A DNA stretch of 7,234 nt from JBMOLK01 sp049325575. GTDB taxonomy: Bacteria > Bacillota > Clostridia > Acetivibrionales > Acetivibrionaceae. Location: positions 1 through 7,234 of the forward strand of contig JBMOLK010000227.1 of the NCBI GenBank assembly GCA_049325575.1, in the 5' to 3' direction. Positions 1 through 6,347 of this stretch are shown one piece after another. Every line of letters starts with the position of its first letter. Position 1 is the first letter of the stretch. The translations under genes were made by a program, and so were the position numbers. The notes under the pieces are model-generated. The model did not search any database, was not told where the DNA came from, and saw only the letters and a list, made by a program, of their open reading frames with translations.

Positions 1-1080
1 TCTGAAAAGAATTGGCTTGAGCAAGATGCGGTTAATCAGCTTAACCGGATCAGTACCCTGCCAGGTGTTGTTAAAGCTGTTGGCTTACCTGACCTTCATC
101 CAGGTAAGACCCCTGTTGGAGCAGCAATTATCACAGAGGGTATTATATACCCTCACCTGGTAGGAAATGATATTGGATGCGGAATGACCATGTTCATGAC
201 AGATATGAAAAAGAGAAAATTAAAAATCGAAAGGCTTATAAAAAAGGCAGAAGGTCTTGGAAGCCTGAAAGAAATCTCATTGCCGGGATCTGAATATGAA
301 GATACAGTTTCTTCTCCATTGGGACCAAGCCTCGGAACCATTGGAGGTGGAAATCATTTTGCAGAGCTGCAGGAAATAGAAACTGTATTTGATGAAGAAA
401 CTTTTAGGCACCTTGGTTATGATAAAAATCAGATTATACTGCTGGTTCACAGCGGATCGAGAGGATATGGCCAATCGATTCTTGATGAAAGCATCAATCT
501 TTATCAAGCTCAAAATGGACTACATCAAACTTCACAGGCGTTCGAGGAGTATATGAGTAAACATGATCATGCCGTCCATTGGGCTGCTATCAACAGGGAG
601 TTAATTGCATATCGGATTTTAAAGGCACTTGGAGTAGGTGCACAAGCAATTAAGCTGGTAGACTGTTCCCATAATAGTGTAAGCATAAAAGAATGTGATG
701 GTAGATTGCTATACATTCACAGAAAAGGTGCCTCGCCCAGCGATGCAGGAGCTGTGGTAATACCAGGCTCAAGGGGCTCACTGACCTATCTGGTTATGCC
801 AACTGACAACACCGAAATATCAGGTTATTCCCTGGCACATGGTGCAGGCCGGAAATGGGAACGAAGCATGTGCAGGTCAAGGCTTGAAGGTAGGTATACA
901 AAGGAAACTATTAAGTACACAAAGTTTAAAGGAAGGGTCATTTGCAATGATAATAACCTTCTTTTCGAAGAAGCCCCGGAAGCATACAAAAATATTGATA
1001 CAGTAATTCAAAGCTTGATAGACTTTGGATTAATAAACATAATTGCAACCTTTAAACCCATATTAACTTATAAAGCGTAG
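1..1080 (+). CDS. rtcB: RtcB-family RNA ligase, release factor H-coupled type (5' end outside window)
   Basis: GTP- and Mn2+-dependent RNA ligase that joins 2',3'-cyclic phosphate (or 3'-phosphate) ends to 5'-OH ends; cytoplasmic. The frame is open from base 1, giving 359 codons. Family motifs already precede the first in-frame ATG (184), so that ATG is internal and perhaps 15-30 N-terminal residues are missing. Motifs in order, numbered from base 1: PDLHPGKTPVGAA (about 30-42), GNDIGCGM (55-62; metal ligands Asp57 and Cys60), GGGNHF (His119), VHSGSRGYG (His150), CSHN (His224), RKGA (about 241-244) and LAHGAGR (His280, the residue matching the guanylylated histidine). All expected metal and nucleotide ligands are present and the LTYKA end looks natural. 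The gene immediately downstream is prfH, which together with the short family length marks the RtcB2/PrfH-coupled subgroup. The role in repairing cleaved rRNA is inferred from studied homologues, not seen here. Confidence 0.95.
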   Translation, partial: SEKNWLEQDAVNQLNRISTLPGVVKAVGLPDLHPGKTPVGAAIITEGIIYPHLVGNDIGCGMTMFMTDMKKRKLKIERLIKKAEGLGSLKEISLPGSEYEDTVSSPLGPSLGTIGGGNHFAELQEIETVFDEETFRHLGYDKNQIILLVHSGSRGYGQSILDESINLYQAQNGLHQTSQAFEEYMSKHDHAVHWAAINRELIAYRILKALGVGAQAIKLVDCSHNSVSIKECDGRLLYIHRKGASPSDAGAVVIPGSRGSLTYLVMPTDNTEISGYSLAHGAGRKWERSMCRSRLEGRYTKETIKYTKFKGRVICNDNNLLFEEAPEAYKNIDTVIQSLIDFGLINIIATFKPILTYKA

Positions 1081-1085
1081 GAGGA
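1080..1085 (+). promoter_or_regulatory. Shine-Dalgarno site of prfH overlapping the rtcB stop
   Basis: GGAGGA begins on the last base of the rtcB TAG stop and lies 3 nt before the prfH ATG at 1089. Only 8 bp separate the two genes, so ribosomes ending rtcB sit on the prfH initiation site. This suggests one transcript and translational coupling. Confidence 0.8.
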
Positions 1086-1088
1086 TTT

Positions 1089-1766
1089 ATGTGGATACAA
1101 GTAAGTTCAGGGAAAGGCCCCGATGAGTGTGAGCTTGCGGTAAGCCTTTTCCTGGAATCATACCTGAATGAATGCAGTAGGAACCAAATAAAAGCTAACA
1201 TCATAGATGCAGTACCAGGACGTATATCAGGTAACTTAAGATCAGTGCTCTTATCCCTGGAATACCCGGAGAATCAGGTGATTAATGAAATTGTAAGCGG
1301 TACTGTTCTGTGGACTTGCACAAGCCCGTATCGTCCAAATCACAAGAGGAAAAACTGGTTTATTAATATTGAAGTGTTTAAGAATCCAGACAAACTTAAC
1401 TTTTCTGAAAAGGATGTACGGTTTGAATCAACGAGAAGCTCTGGTCCGGGAGGTCAAAATGTCAACAAGGTTGAGAGTGCCGTAAGGGCACTACACCTCC
1501 CTACTGGCTTGACTGTTACTGCAAGTGAAGAAAGATCACAATATATGAATAAAAAGCTGGCATTAAGCAGGTTGTCAAACCTTATCAAAGAAAAAAACGA
1601 TGCGAATTTATCAAGCCATAGAAGAACTATGTGGGTGCAGCATAATACTCTTGAAATGTTCGTTTTGATGATTATCCTTATTACACATCTTCATATTGGT
1701 CTGCTACTGCTTTTTAGTAAACTAATCAATCCCAATGTAAGCTTTATAACCATTTCCGCCATATAA
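1089..1766 (+). CDS. prfH: Peptide chain release factor homologue PrfH, C-terminus replaced
   Basis: Class I release-factor-like protein expected to hydrolyse peptidyl-tRNA on stalled or damaged ribosomes. The N-terminus MWIQVSSGKGPDEC is the usual PrfH start. A segment SPYRPNHKRKNW (residues 79-90) follows, then the catalytic domain RSSGPGGQNVNKVE with GGQ at 121-123, and ASEERSQYMNKKLAL (145-159). The family pattern runs to HNTLE (185-189), where homologues of about 200 residues normally continue with an LERGNP-like basic tail. Here residues 190-225 are instead hydrophobic (MFVLMIILITHLHIGLLLLF and on), and most of this stretch is antisense to the end of the convergent TetR gene (1691-1766 overlap). 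A one-base shift at the A run 1654-1656 would read NVRFDDYPYY and stop at 1715-1717, so a small deletion or frameshift near the join is possible. The GGQ domain is intact; whether the protein still works is unknown. Confidence 0.9.
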   Translation: MWIQVSSGKGPDECELAVSLFLESYLNECSRNQIKANIIDAVPGRISGNLRSVLLSLEYPENQVINEIVSGTVLWTCTSPYRPNHKRKNWFINIEVFKNPDKLNFSEKDVRFESTRSSGPGGQNVNKVESAVRALHLPTGLTVTASEERSQYMNKKLALSRLSNLIKEKNDANLSSHRRTMWVQHNTLEMFVLMIILITHLHIGLLLLFSKLINPNVSFITISAI

Positions 1767-2281
1767 TGAGGGGATTTCTTCATATCTTCGTCAAGCCATT
1801 TTTGAACGATACCAACACATCCGGTTATTGTAAAGGAATAGACATATTCCGCATCTTCCTTCGTAATCTTATTGTTATCAGTTAATTCGGCAATAATTAT
1901 GTCGTATACAAGCATCATCACCTGTTTTTGAAAGCTGAAGTCTCCACGCTCACTTAAAAACAACTTACATAGTTTTGCATTTTCTTTTAAATACTCAAAG
2001 ATTTTTTCTGCCAGTAAGACAGCGTTCATGTTATCGTTTTTTTCATAAAATTCTGCAATATAAGCACTGATATTGTCAAGCAGTTCATCTTCTATTTTCC
2101 TCAACAAGTCGTACTGGTCGCTATAATGTGCATAGAAGGTCGCACGATTGATGTCAGCATCTTCACAAATTTCCTTAATGGATATTTTCGAAATGTCTTT
2201 TCTTTCGAGTAGTTTTATAAAACTCTCTTTTAATACCATCTTGGTATATTTGACCCGCCTGTCGTCTTTGTCACTTCTCAT
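1691..2281 (-). CDS. TetR/AcrR-family transcriptional regulator
   Basis: DNA-binding repressor-type protein of 196 residues, normal for the family. The N-terminal helix-turn-helix covers roughly residues 12-62 and contains ISKISIKEICEDADINRATF followed by YAHYSDQYDLL, with the recognition helix around 43-51. The rest is a helical ligand/dimerisation domain; its TGCVGIVQKWLDEDM stretch (153-167) resembles the C-terminal domain common in Firmicutes TetR proteins (TetR_C_8 type, recognised from memory). The start MRSDKDD at 2281 is preferred over an in-frame ATG at 2326 because GGAGG lies 7 nt upstream of it, while the longer form would begin within the promoter region. It is divergent from the MMPL transporter gene, the usual arrangement for a local repressor of an exporter operon. 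Its 3' end overlaps the abnormal tail of prfH by 76 bp. The inducing ligand cannot be inferred. Confidence 0.93.
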   Translation of the reverse strand: MRSDKDDRRVKYTKMVLKESFIKLLERKDISKISIKEICEDADINRATFYAHYSDQYDLLRKIEDELLDNISAYIAEFYEKNDNMNAVLLAEKIFEYLKENAKLCKLFLSERGDFSFQKQVMMLVYDIIIAELTDNNKITKEDAEYVYSFTITGCVGIVQKWLDEDMKKSPHYMAEMVIKLTLGLISLLKSSSRPI

Positions 2282-2288
2282 TTTTAAT

Positions 2289-2293
2289 CCTCC
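2289..2293 (-). promoter_or_regulatory. Shine-Dalgarno site of the TetR gene
   Basis: CCTCC on the plus strand is GGAGG on the coding strand, 7 nt before the ATG at 2281. It fixes the start at MRSDKDD and argues against the longer form beginning at 2326. Confidence 0.8.
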
Positions 2294-2303
2294 ATTTATA
2301 TAA

Positions 2304-2327
2304 AATGTGTAAGATACTAAACACATT
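2304..2327. promoter_or_regulatory. Candidate TetR operator, inverted repeat
   Basis: A perfect 7-bp inverted repeat, AATGTGT-N10-ACACATT, is centred about 35 bp upstream of the TetR start. The spacer holds ATACTA (2314-2319), which on the minus strand reads TAGTAT. That is a plausible -10 element, with TAAACA (2337-2342, minus) 17 nt upstream as a weak -35. A repressor bound here would block its own promoter. The size and symmetry fit TetR operators, but no matching experimental site is known to me. A related half-site, ATTGTGT, lies at 2424-2430 near the transporter start. Confidence 0.4.
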
Positions 2328-2352
2328 GCCTATTTATGTTTAACAATTGACA

Positions 2353-2383
2353 TTTACAAATCATCTGTCTGTTGAACTATAAT
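2353..2383 (+). promoter_or_regulatory. Candidate sigma-A-type promoter of the MMPL operon
   Basis: TTTACA (2353-2358, 5 of 6 to consensus) and a perfect TATAAT (2378-2383) are separated by 19 nt, slightly long. Transcription would begin near 2390 and give a leader of roughly 60 nt. A perfect 8-bp palindrome TACATGTA (2402-2409) lies just downstream and could be a second regulator contact. It is a consensus match only. Confidence 0.35.
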
Positions 2384-2438
2384 CATACTGTAATTAAACT
2401 ATACATGTAACGGTTTGTCAACATTGTGTATAATAAAT

Positions 2439-2447
2439 AAGGAGGGG
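2439..2447 (+). promoter_or_regulatory. Shine-Dalgarno site fixing a GTG start
   Basis: AAGGAGGGG ends 5 nt before the GTG at 2453. The strong site supports GTG initiation; no ATG in that frame lies nearby at a suitable distance. Confidence 0.8.
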
Positions 2448-2452
2448 ACTTA

Positions 2453-4513
2453 GTGGATAAATTATCACACGCTGTTATCAAGTACAAAAAAGGCGTTTTA
2501 ATAGTATTTTTGATAGTTGCAGTATTAAGCACTATCTTTTCATCGCTGGTTTCGGTTAATTACGACATGGTGGACTATCTACCTAAAGACGCACAGTCTA
2601 CAACCGCAATAAAGATAATGGAGGACGAGTTTGGCGGTGAAATGCCTAATGCGAGAGTTATGCTTACAGGCGTATCCATACAGGAAGCATTGGAATACAA
2701 AGGGAAAATCTCAGCAATAGACGGGGTTACTTCGGTAATCTGGCTTGATGACATAATAGGTCTGGGTAAGCTTAAAACCATACCGCTTGAATTCTTGGAC
2801 GCTTCCATCCTTAAAAACTATTACAAAGACAATAACGCTTTGATGACTTTATCTGTTGAAAGCGGAAAAGAAACAAGTGCGTTCAATGCCATTTATGAAC
2901 TCATAGGTAATAATAACGCCGCCGCAGGAGAAGCGGCCAATACGGCGGAATCACAAGCGATGTCTGTTTCAGAGGTCTTGAACGCAATGGCGATATTGCT
3001 CCCGATTATTATAATTATTTTGATATTATCAACTACCTCATGGATAGAGCCGTTATTGTTCTTGTTTACCATAGGCGTTGCAATAGTCATCAATATGGGA
3101 ACAAACATTATATTCGGCGAAATATCATTTATCACACGGACAGTCAGTCCTGTTTTACAACTTGCCGTGTCGCTGGATTATGCCATTTTCCTGCTCCACA
3201 GCTTTAACGACTATCGTTTATCGCATAAGCCGCAGGAAGCAATGATGCTTGCCATGAAACAAGCCTTGCCAACTGTCGCAGCAAGTGCCGCCACAACGGT
3301 CATAGGTTTTTCGGCATTGATGTTTATGCGTTTCGGTATCGGTGCAGATTTGGGGCTCAACCTGGTAAAAGGCATTTTAATCAGCTTTATTTCCGTTATG
3401 GTCTTTTTACCTTCTATCACGCTGCTCTGTTATAAGGCTATTGACAAAACGAAACACCGTAAGCTTATTCCGAGTTTCCAAAAATCAGGAAATCGGTTGA
3501 TGAAAGTAAGGATACCTTTTCTGATGCTTGTGCTTATCGTTGTCATACCTTGCTTCCTCGCTCAATCAAATACCCAGTTTATGTATGGGACGGGTGGTGT
3601 TACAGAGACATCACGTGCCGGAAGGGATACTGTATTAATCGAAGAACAGTTTGGTAAGGAAAATGTGCTTGTATTACTCGTGCCAAAAGAAAATGCCGGC
3701 AAGGAAACCCTGCTTTGCGATGAACTTTCCGAAATTCCTCATGTGAAAAGTGTCGTATCTTTCGTTACGGCTGCAGGAGCGGAAATACCGCCGGAATTTG
3801 TCCCGAAAGAAGCAGCTGAACAGTTCTATTCGGAGCATTACGCACGAATTATCCTATATACAGACACAGTCGAGGAAGGTGCAGATGCCTTCGATACCGT
3901 GCAGACTGTTTTGGATACGGCAGCAATGCATTACGACACATATTACCTGGCAGGACAAAGTGCCACATTGTTCGACATGAAAAATGTTGTTTCAATCGAT
4001 ACAAAGCTTGTTAACCTCATAGCCATAATCGGCATATTCATTGTGTTGCTTGTTACATTCCGTTCGCTGGTCTTACCACTATTTTTACTGTTTTCAATTG
4101 AAACGGCAATATGGATTAACCTTTCCTTTCCATATTTCAGCGGGCAGCCCTTAAGTTTTATCGGATACTTGATAATAAGCACTGTGCAGCTTGGGGCAAC
4201 AGTGGACTATGCCATATTATTCACCAATTGTTATTTGAGTAACAGAAAAACACTTCCGAAAAAGGATGCTATGCGAATAACCATTGTGGACAATTTGGTG
4301 GCAATCCTTATCTCCGCTGGAATTCTTTCCACTGCAGGGTTTACATTGGCTTTTACTTCAAGCAACCCGATTGTTTCTGAACTTGGAACATTGCTCGGCA
4401 GAGGAACGCTTCTGTCGCTTATCATGGTGGCCTGTGTGTTACCGGCCCTGCTCGTATTGTTTGACAAGGTTATCCAAAAGACCACCCTGAAAAATCAATT
4501 TCATAATAATTAA
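2453..4513 (+). CDS. MMPL/RND-superfamily membrane transporter
   Basis: Predicted proton-driven exporter of 686 residues in the cytoplasmic membrane, about the usual size for Firmicutes MMPL proteins. It has the two-fold RND layout. Half 1 has a membrane helix at about 13-33, an outer loop 34-178 with the characteristic YDMVDYLPKDAQS start, then five helices between about 180 and 330. Half 2 has a helix at about 354-370, an outer loop 371-517, then five helices between about 518 and 672. Each half carries an Asp-Tyr pair in its fourth helix, SLDYAIFLLHS (Asp242-Tyr243) and TVDYAILFTN (Asp585-Tyr586). These match the proton-relay pairs known in mycobacterial MmpL3. Initiation is at GTG after a strong Shine-Dalgarno site. 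The next gene begins 20 bp after the stop, and the divergent TetR gene probably controls both. Substrates of the family include lipids and hydrophobic compounds; none can be assigned here. Confidence 0.93.
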   Translation: MDKLSHAVIKYKKGVLIVFLIVAVLSTIFSSLVSVNYDMVDYLPKDAQSTTAIKIMEDEFGGEMPNARVMLTGVSIQEALEYKGKISAIDGVTSVIWLDDIIGLGKLKTIPLEFLDASILKNYYKDNNALMTLSVESGKETSAFNAIYELIGNNNAAAGEAANTAESQAMSVSEVLNAMAILLPIIIIILILSTTSWIEPLLFLFTIGVAIVINMGTNIIFGEISFITRTVSPVLQLAVSLDYAIFLLHSFNDYRLSHKPQEAMMLAMKQALPTVAASAATTVIGFSALMFMRFGIGADLGLNLVKGILISFISVMVFLPSITLLCYKAIDKTKHRKLIPSFQKSGNRLMKVRIPFLMLVLIVVIPCFLAQSNTQFMYGTGGVTETSRAGRDTVLIEEQFGKENVLVLLVPKENAGKETLLCDELSEIPHVKSVVSFVTAAGAEIPPEFVPKEAAEQFYSEHYARIILYTDTVEEGADAFDTVQTVLDTAAMHYDTYYLAGQSATLFDMKNVVSIDTKLVNLIAIIGIFIVLLVTFRSLVLPLFLLFSIETAIWINLSFPYFSGQPLSFIGYLIISTVQLGATVDYAILFTNCYLSNRKTLPKKDAMRITIVDNLVAILISAGILSTAGFTLAFTSSNPIVSELGTLLGRGTLLSLIMVACVLPALLVLFDKVIQKTTLKNQFHNN

Positions 4514-4533
4514 TTATAAGGAGTGTAATTAAA

Positions 4534-6072
4534 ATGAAAAAGATATTATCCTCTGTTTTGATATTTGTATTGTTATTTACATTGGTTATCCCGGCATCAG
4601 CTGCAGACATTCCTTCATCAAAAGAAGAAGTTGTTTACGGCATACTTAACTTGGACGGAAGTGTAAAGAGCCTTTATGTTGTGAATATCTTTAACGGCGG
4701 CGCAATAACCGATTATGGCAATTATTCCGATATACGCAACATGACCACCTCTGAAGAACTCAGTCAGAATGGAGAACAAATAACAATAAACACAAAAGCG
4801 GATAAGTTTTACTACCAGGGAACGCTTGAAAAAAATGAGTTACCCTGGGATATTGTTATAAAGTATTTTCTGGACGGCAAAGAAATTTCGGCAACAGAGC
4901 TTGCCGGAAAAAGTGGTATGCTAAAAATTACTATGTCGGTAAAACAGAACAACAAAATCAACAGCACTTTTTTCAATAATTATGCCCTCCAAATTGCGCT
5001 CTCCCTTGACAACAAGCTATGCTCCAATATAAAAACCGATAATGCCACCGTCGCCGAAGCAGGAAGCGAAAAGCAGATTACTTACACCGTTTTACCGGGT
5101 AAGGGTATCGATATTACCGTAACAGCTGATGTTCATGATTTTGAAATGGAATCAATAGCAATAAATGGTATAAAGTTATCCCTCGGCATAACCGTTGACA
5201 GTGATGAGTTTGTGTGGCAGATTTCGGAGCTTGCTGATGCGATAAAAGGGCTTGATGACGGTGCTGCTGAGTTATTGAACGGCATTAATCAGTTATCAAG
5301 CGGAATGAATAAATACATTAATGGAATGAAAGCGTTTAAGGACGGTCTTGGACAGCTTTCGGGCGGTGCGGATAGGTTGAATACAGGAGCAACGGCATTG
5401 AAAAACGGTTTATCCGAATTAACAAAGCAGAGTCATTCTTTAATAAACGGTGCTTTGGCAATACAGCAAGCTACCTTCGATTCGGTCAATGCGCAGCTTG
5501 GCGAAATGGGGTCAGGACTTCCTGTTCTCACACCTGAGAACTACAGCATGGTGTTGTCACCCATTCCCGACCTTGCTGCTGTTAAGAAACAGCTTGATGG
5601 TGTGGTGCAGTTTACGCAGGGATTAAAAAGCTATATGGATGGTGTGGCACAGCTTGATAAAGGCGCTTCGGATTTGGCAAACGGTACAGCGGAATTTAAA
5701 GCTTCTTCGTCTGTAATAGCATCATCGGCAAATGAACTTTATAACGCAGGAGCAGAGCTGAATACGGCAATAAAAAAACTTCGGGACGGTCTTGCTTCAT
5801 ATAAGGACGGCACAAGGAAGTTAAGAAACGGAACTTCGGATATGGGTTCGGAAATAAATAACAAGGTAGATGAAATGCTTGGTAGTATTTCCGGCAGCGG
5901 TGATAAAGTAATGTCCTTCGTATCGGACAAAAACACTAATATTTCCGCTGTCCAGTTCGTATTAAAGACAGATTCTATAAATCTCCCGGAGGTCCAAAAA
6001 GCTGATGCCCCCAAACCTGTCGAACTAAATTTATGGCAAAAGCTGCTGAAGTTGTTTGGGCTTTATAAATGA
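4534..6072 (+). CDS. Secreted xxxLxxG heptad-repeat protein, YhgE/Pip-like, partner of MMPL transporter
   Basis: A 512-residue exported protein of unknown biochemical function. Residues 1-23 form a signal peptide: MKK, a hydrophobic core, then IPASA before the likely cleavage site. Residues 24-225 are a mixed, probably beta-rich domain. Two zones of seven-residue xxxLxxG repeats follow: about 239-297 (GLDDGAAELLNGINQLSSG and on) and about 363-436 (GLKSYMDGVAQLDKGASDL and on), separated by a Pro-rich linker near 328-347. This is the X-X-X-Leu-X-X-Gly heptad signature known from YhgE/Pip-type proteins, predicted to form long helical rods. The multi-helix membrane domain at the end of true YhgE proteins is absent. 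The protein instead ends in a short amphipathic segment, LNLWQKLLKLFGLYK. AAGGAG at 4518-4523 lies 10 nt before the ATG. The 20-bp gap to the transporter gene argues for one operon and a joint role at the cell surface, which is inference. Confidence 0.85.
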   Translation: MKKILSSVLIFVLLFTLVIPASAADIPSSKEEVVYGILNLDGSVKSLYVVNIFNGGAITDYGNYSDIRNMTTSEELSQNGEQITINTKADKFYYQGTLEKNELPWDIVIKYFLDGKEISATELAGKSGMLKITMSVKQNNKINSTFFNNYALQIALSLDNKLCSNIKTDNATVAEAGSEKQITYTVLPGKGIDITVTADVHDFEMESIAINGIKLSLGITVDSDEFVWQISELADAIKGLDDGAAELLNGINQLSSGMNKYINGMKAFKDGLGQLSGGADRLNTGATALKNGLSELTKQSHSLINGALAIQQATFDSVNAQLGEMGSGLPVLTPENYSMVLSPIPDLAAVKKQLDGVVQFTQGLKSYMDGVAQLDKGASDLANGTAEFKASSSVIASSANELYNAGAELNTAIKKLRDGLASYKDGTRKLRNGTSDMGSEINNKVDEMLGSISGSGDKVMSFVSDKNTNISAVQFVLKTDSINLPEVQKADAPKPVELNLWQKLLKLFGLYK

Positions 6073-6155
6073 GTAAATTGCTCATCCCTGTAATCCGTGA
6101 CCATATTAATAAACTACAGAAACTAACAATAATAAGTAAGATTAAAACCATATAA
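6069..6155 (+). CDS. Possible 28-residue ORF overlapping the preceding stop (ATGA)
   Basis: The ATG at 6069 shares ATGA with the stop of the heptad-repeat gene, the classical geometry for stop-start coupling. It opens a frame of 28 codons, MSKLLIPVIRDHINKLQKLT and on, ending in TAA at 6153-6155. The peptide would be basic and partly amphipathic. No good Shine-Dalgarno site precedes it and I recognise no family. It may be a small protein, the remnant of a third cassette gene, or chance. Confidence 0.2.
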   Translation: MSKLLIPVIRDHINKLQKLTIISKIKTI

Positions 6156-6198
6156 AGTTTAAATGACCTAAGTTGTTTGTTTATAGCGATTTATAACG

Positions 6199-6222
6199 AA
6201 GACCCTTGAAATCAAGGGTCTT
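6199..6222. terminator. Stem-loop, probable bidirectional terminator
   Basis: A perfect 10-bp stem, AAGACCCTTG / CAAGGGTCTT, closes a 4-nt AAAT loop. It lies about 127 bp after the transporter operon and between two convergent genes. The U tract is weak on both sides (GCATTGTATT after it on the plus strand, CGTTATAAAT on the minus), so efficiency is uncertain. Confidence 0.55.
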
Positions 6223-6232
6223 GCATTGTATT

Positions 6233-6270
6233 AAAATTGTAGTTCTTATTTGTCTAATCACTGCAATTTT
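6233..6270. repeat. Second stem-loop in the convergent spacer
   Basis: AAAATTGTAG (6233-6242) can pair with CTGCAATTTT (6261-6270) over 10 bp, including one G-U pair, around an 18-nt loop. Read on the minus strand the stem ends in TTTT, so it might help terminate the DehI-family gene. It is AT-rich and weak. The rest of the 6073-6347 spacer shows nothing else I can support. Confidence 0.3.
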
Positions 6271-6347
6271 GATATGTTTCTACGGACTTGCTGTGTTGTA
6301 ATAGAAAGATAGTGCTTTAATATCCTGGATTAACAGAATAGTAGCTT

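Noticed and set aside
184..1080. RtcB gene beginning at the ATG at 184
   Set aside because: The same frame upstream (1-183) encodes the essential PDLHPG and GNDIGCGM motifs, so this ATG is internal and the gene begins before the window.
1656..1766. Hydrophobic PrfH tail as a real membrane anchor
   Set aside because: The stretch is mostly antisense to the TetR coding end, and release factors are soluble. A read-through artefact of the join is simpler, though expression of the tail cannot be excluded.
2282..2326. Longer TetR start at 2326
   Set aside because: The extra residues (MCLVSYTFYINGGLK) are unlike the family, overlap the control region, and a well-placed GGAGG serves the start at 2281.
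2347..2383. Perfect TTGACA (2347-2352) with TATAAT (2378-2383) as the MMPL promoter
   Set aside because: The spacer would be 25 nt, too long for a normal sigma-A promoter. TTTACA at 2353 with a 19-nt spacer is more credible.
2415..2434. TTGTCA plus TATAAT just before the MMPL Shine-Dalgarno site
   Set aside because: Only 8 nt separate the two boxes, and transcription would start within the ribosome-binding site.
2575..4485. Several 69-84-codon minus-strand ORFs, and plus-strand ones at 3750 and 4284, within the transporter gene
   Set aside because: They are low-complexity shadows of a long, well-supported coding frame and have no recognisable domains.
6073..6347. Possible tRNA, small RNA or insertion-sequence remnant in the convergent spacer
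   Set aside because: No cloverleaf, terminal repeats with duplicated target, or transposase fragments were seen; only two stem-loops and AT-rich sequence.
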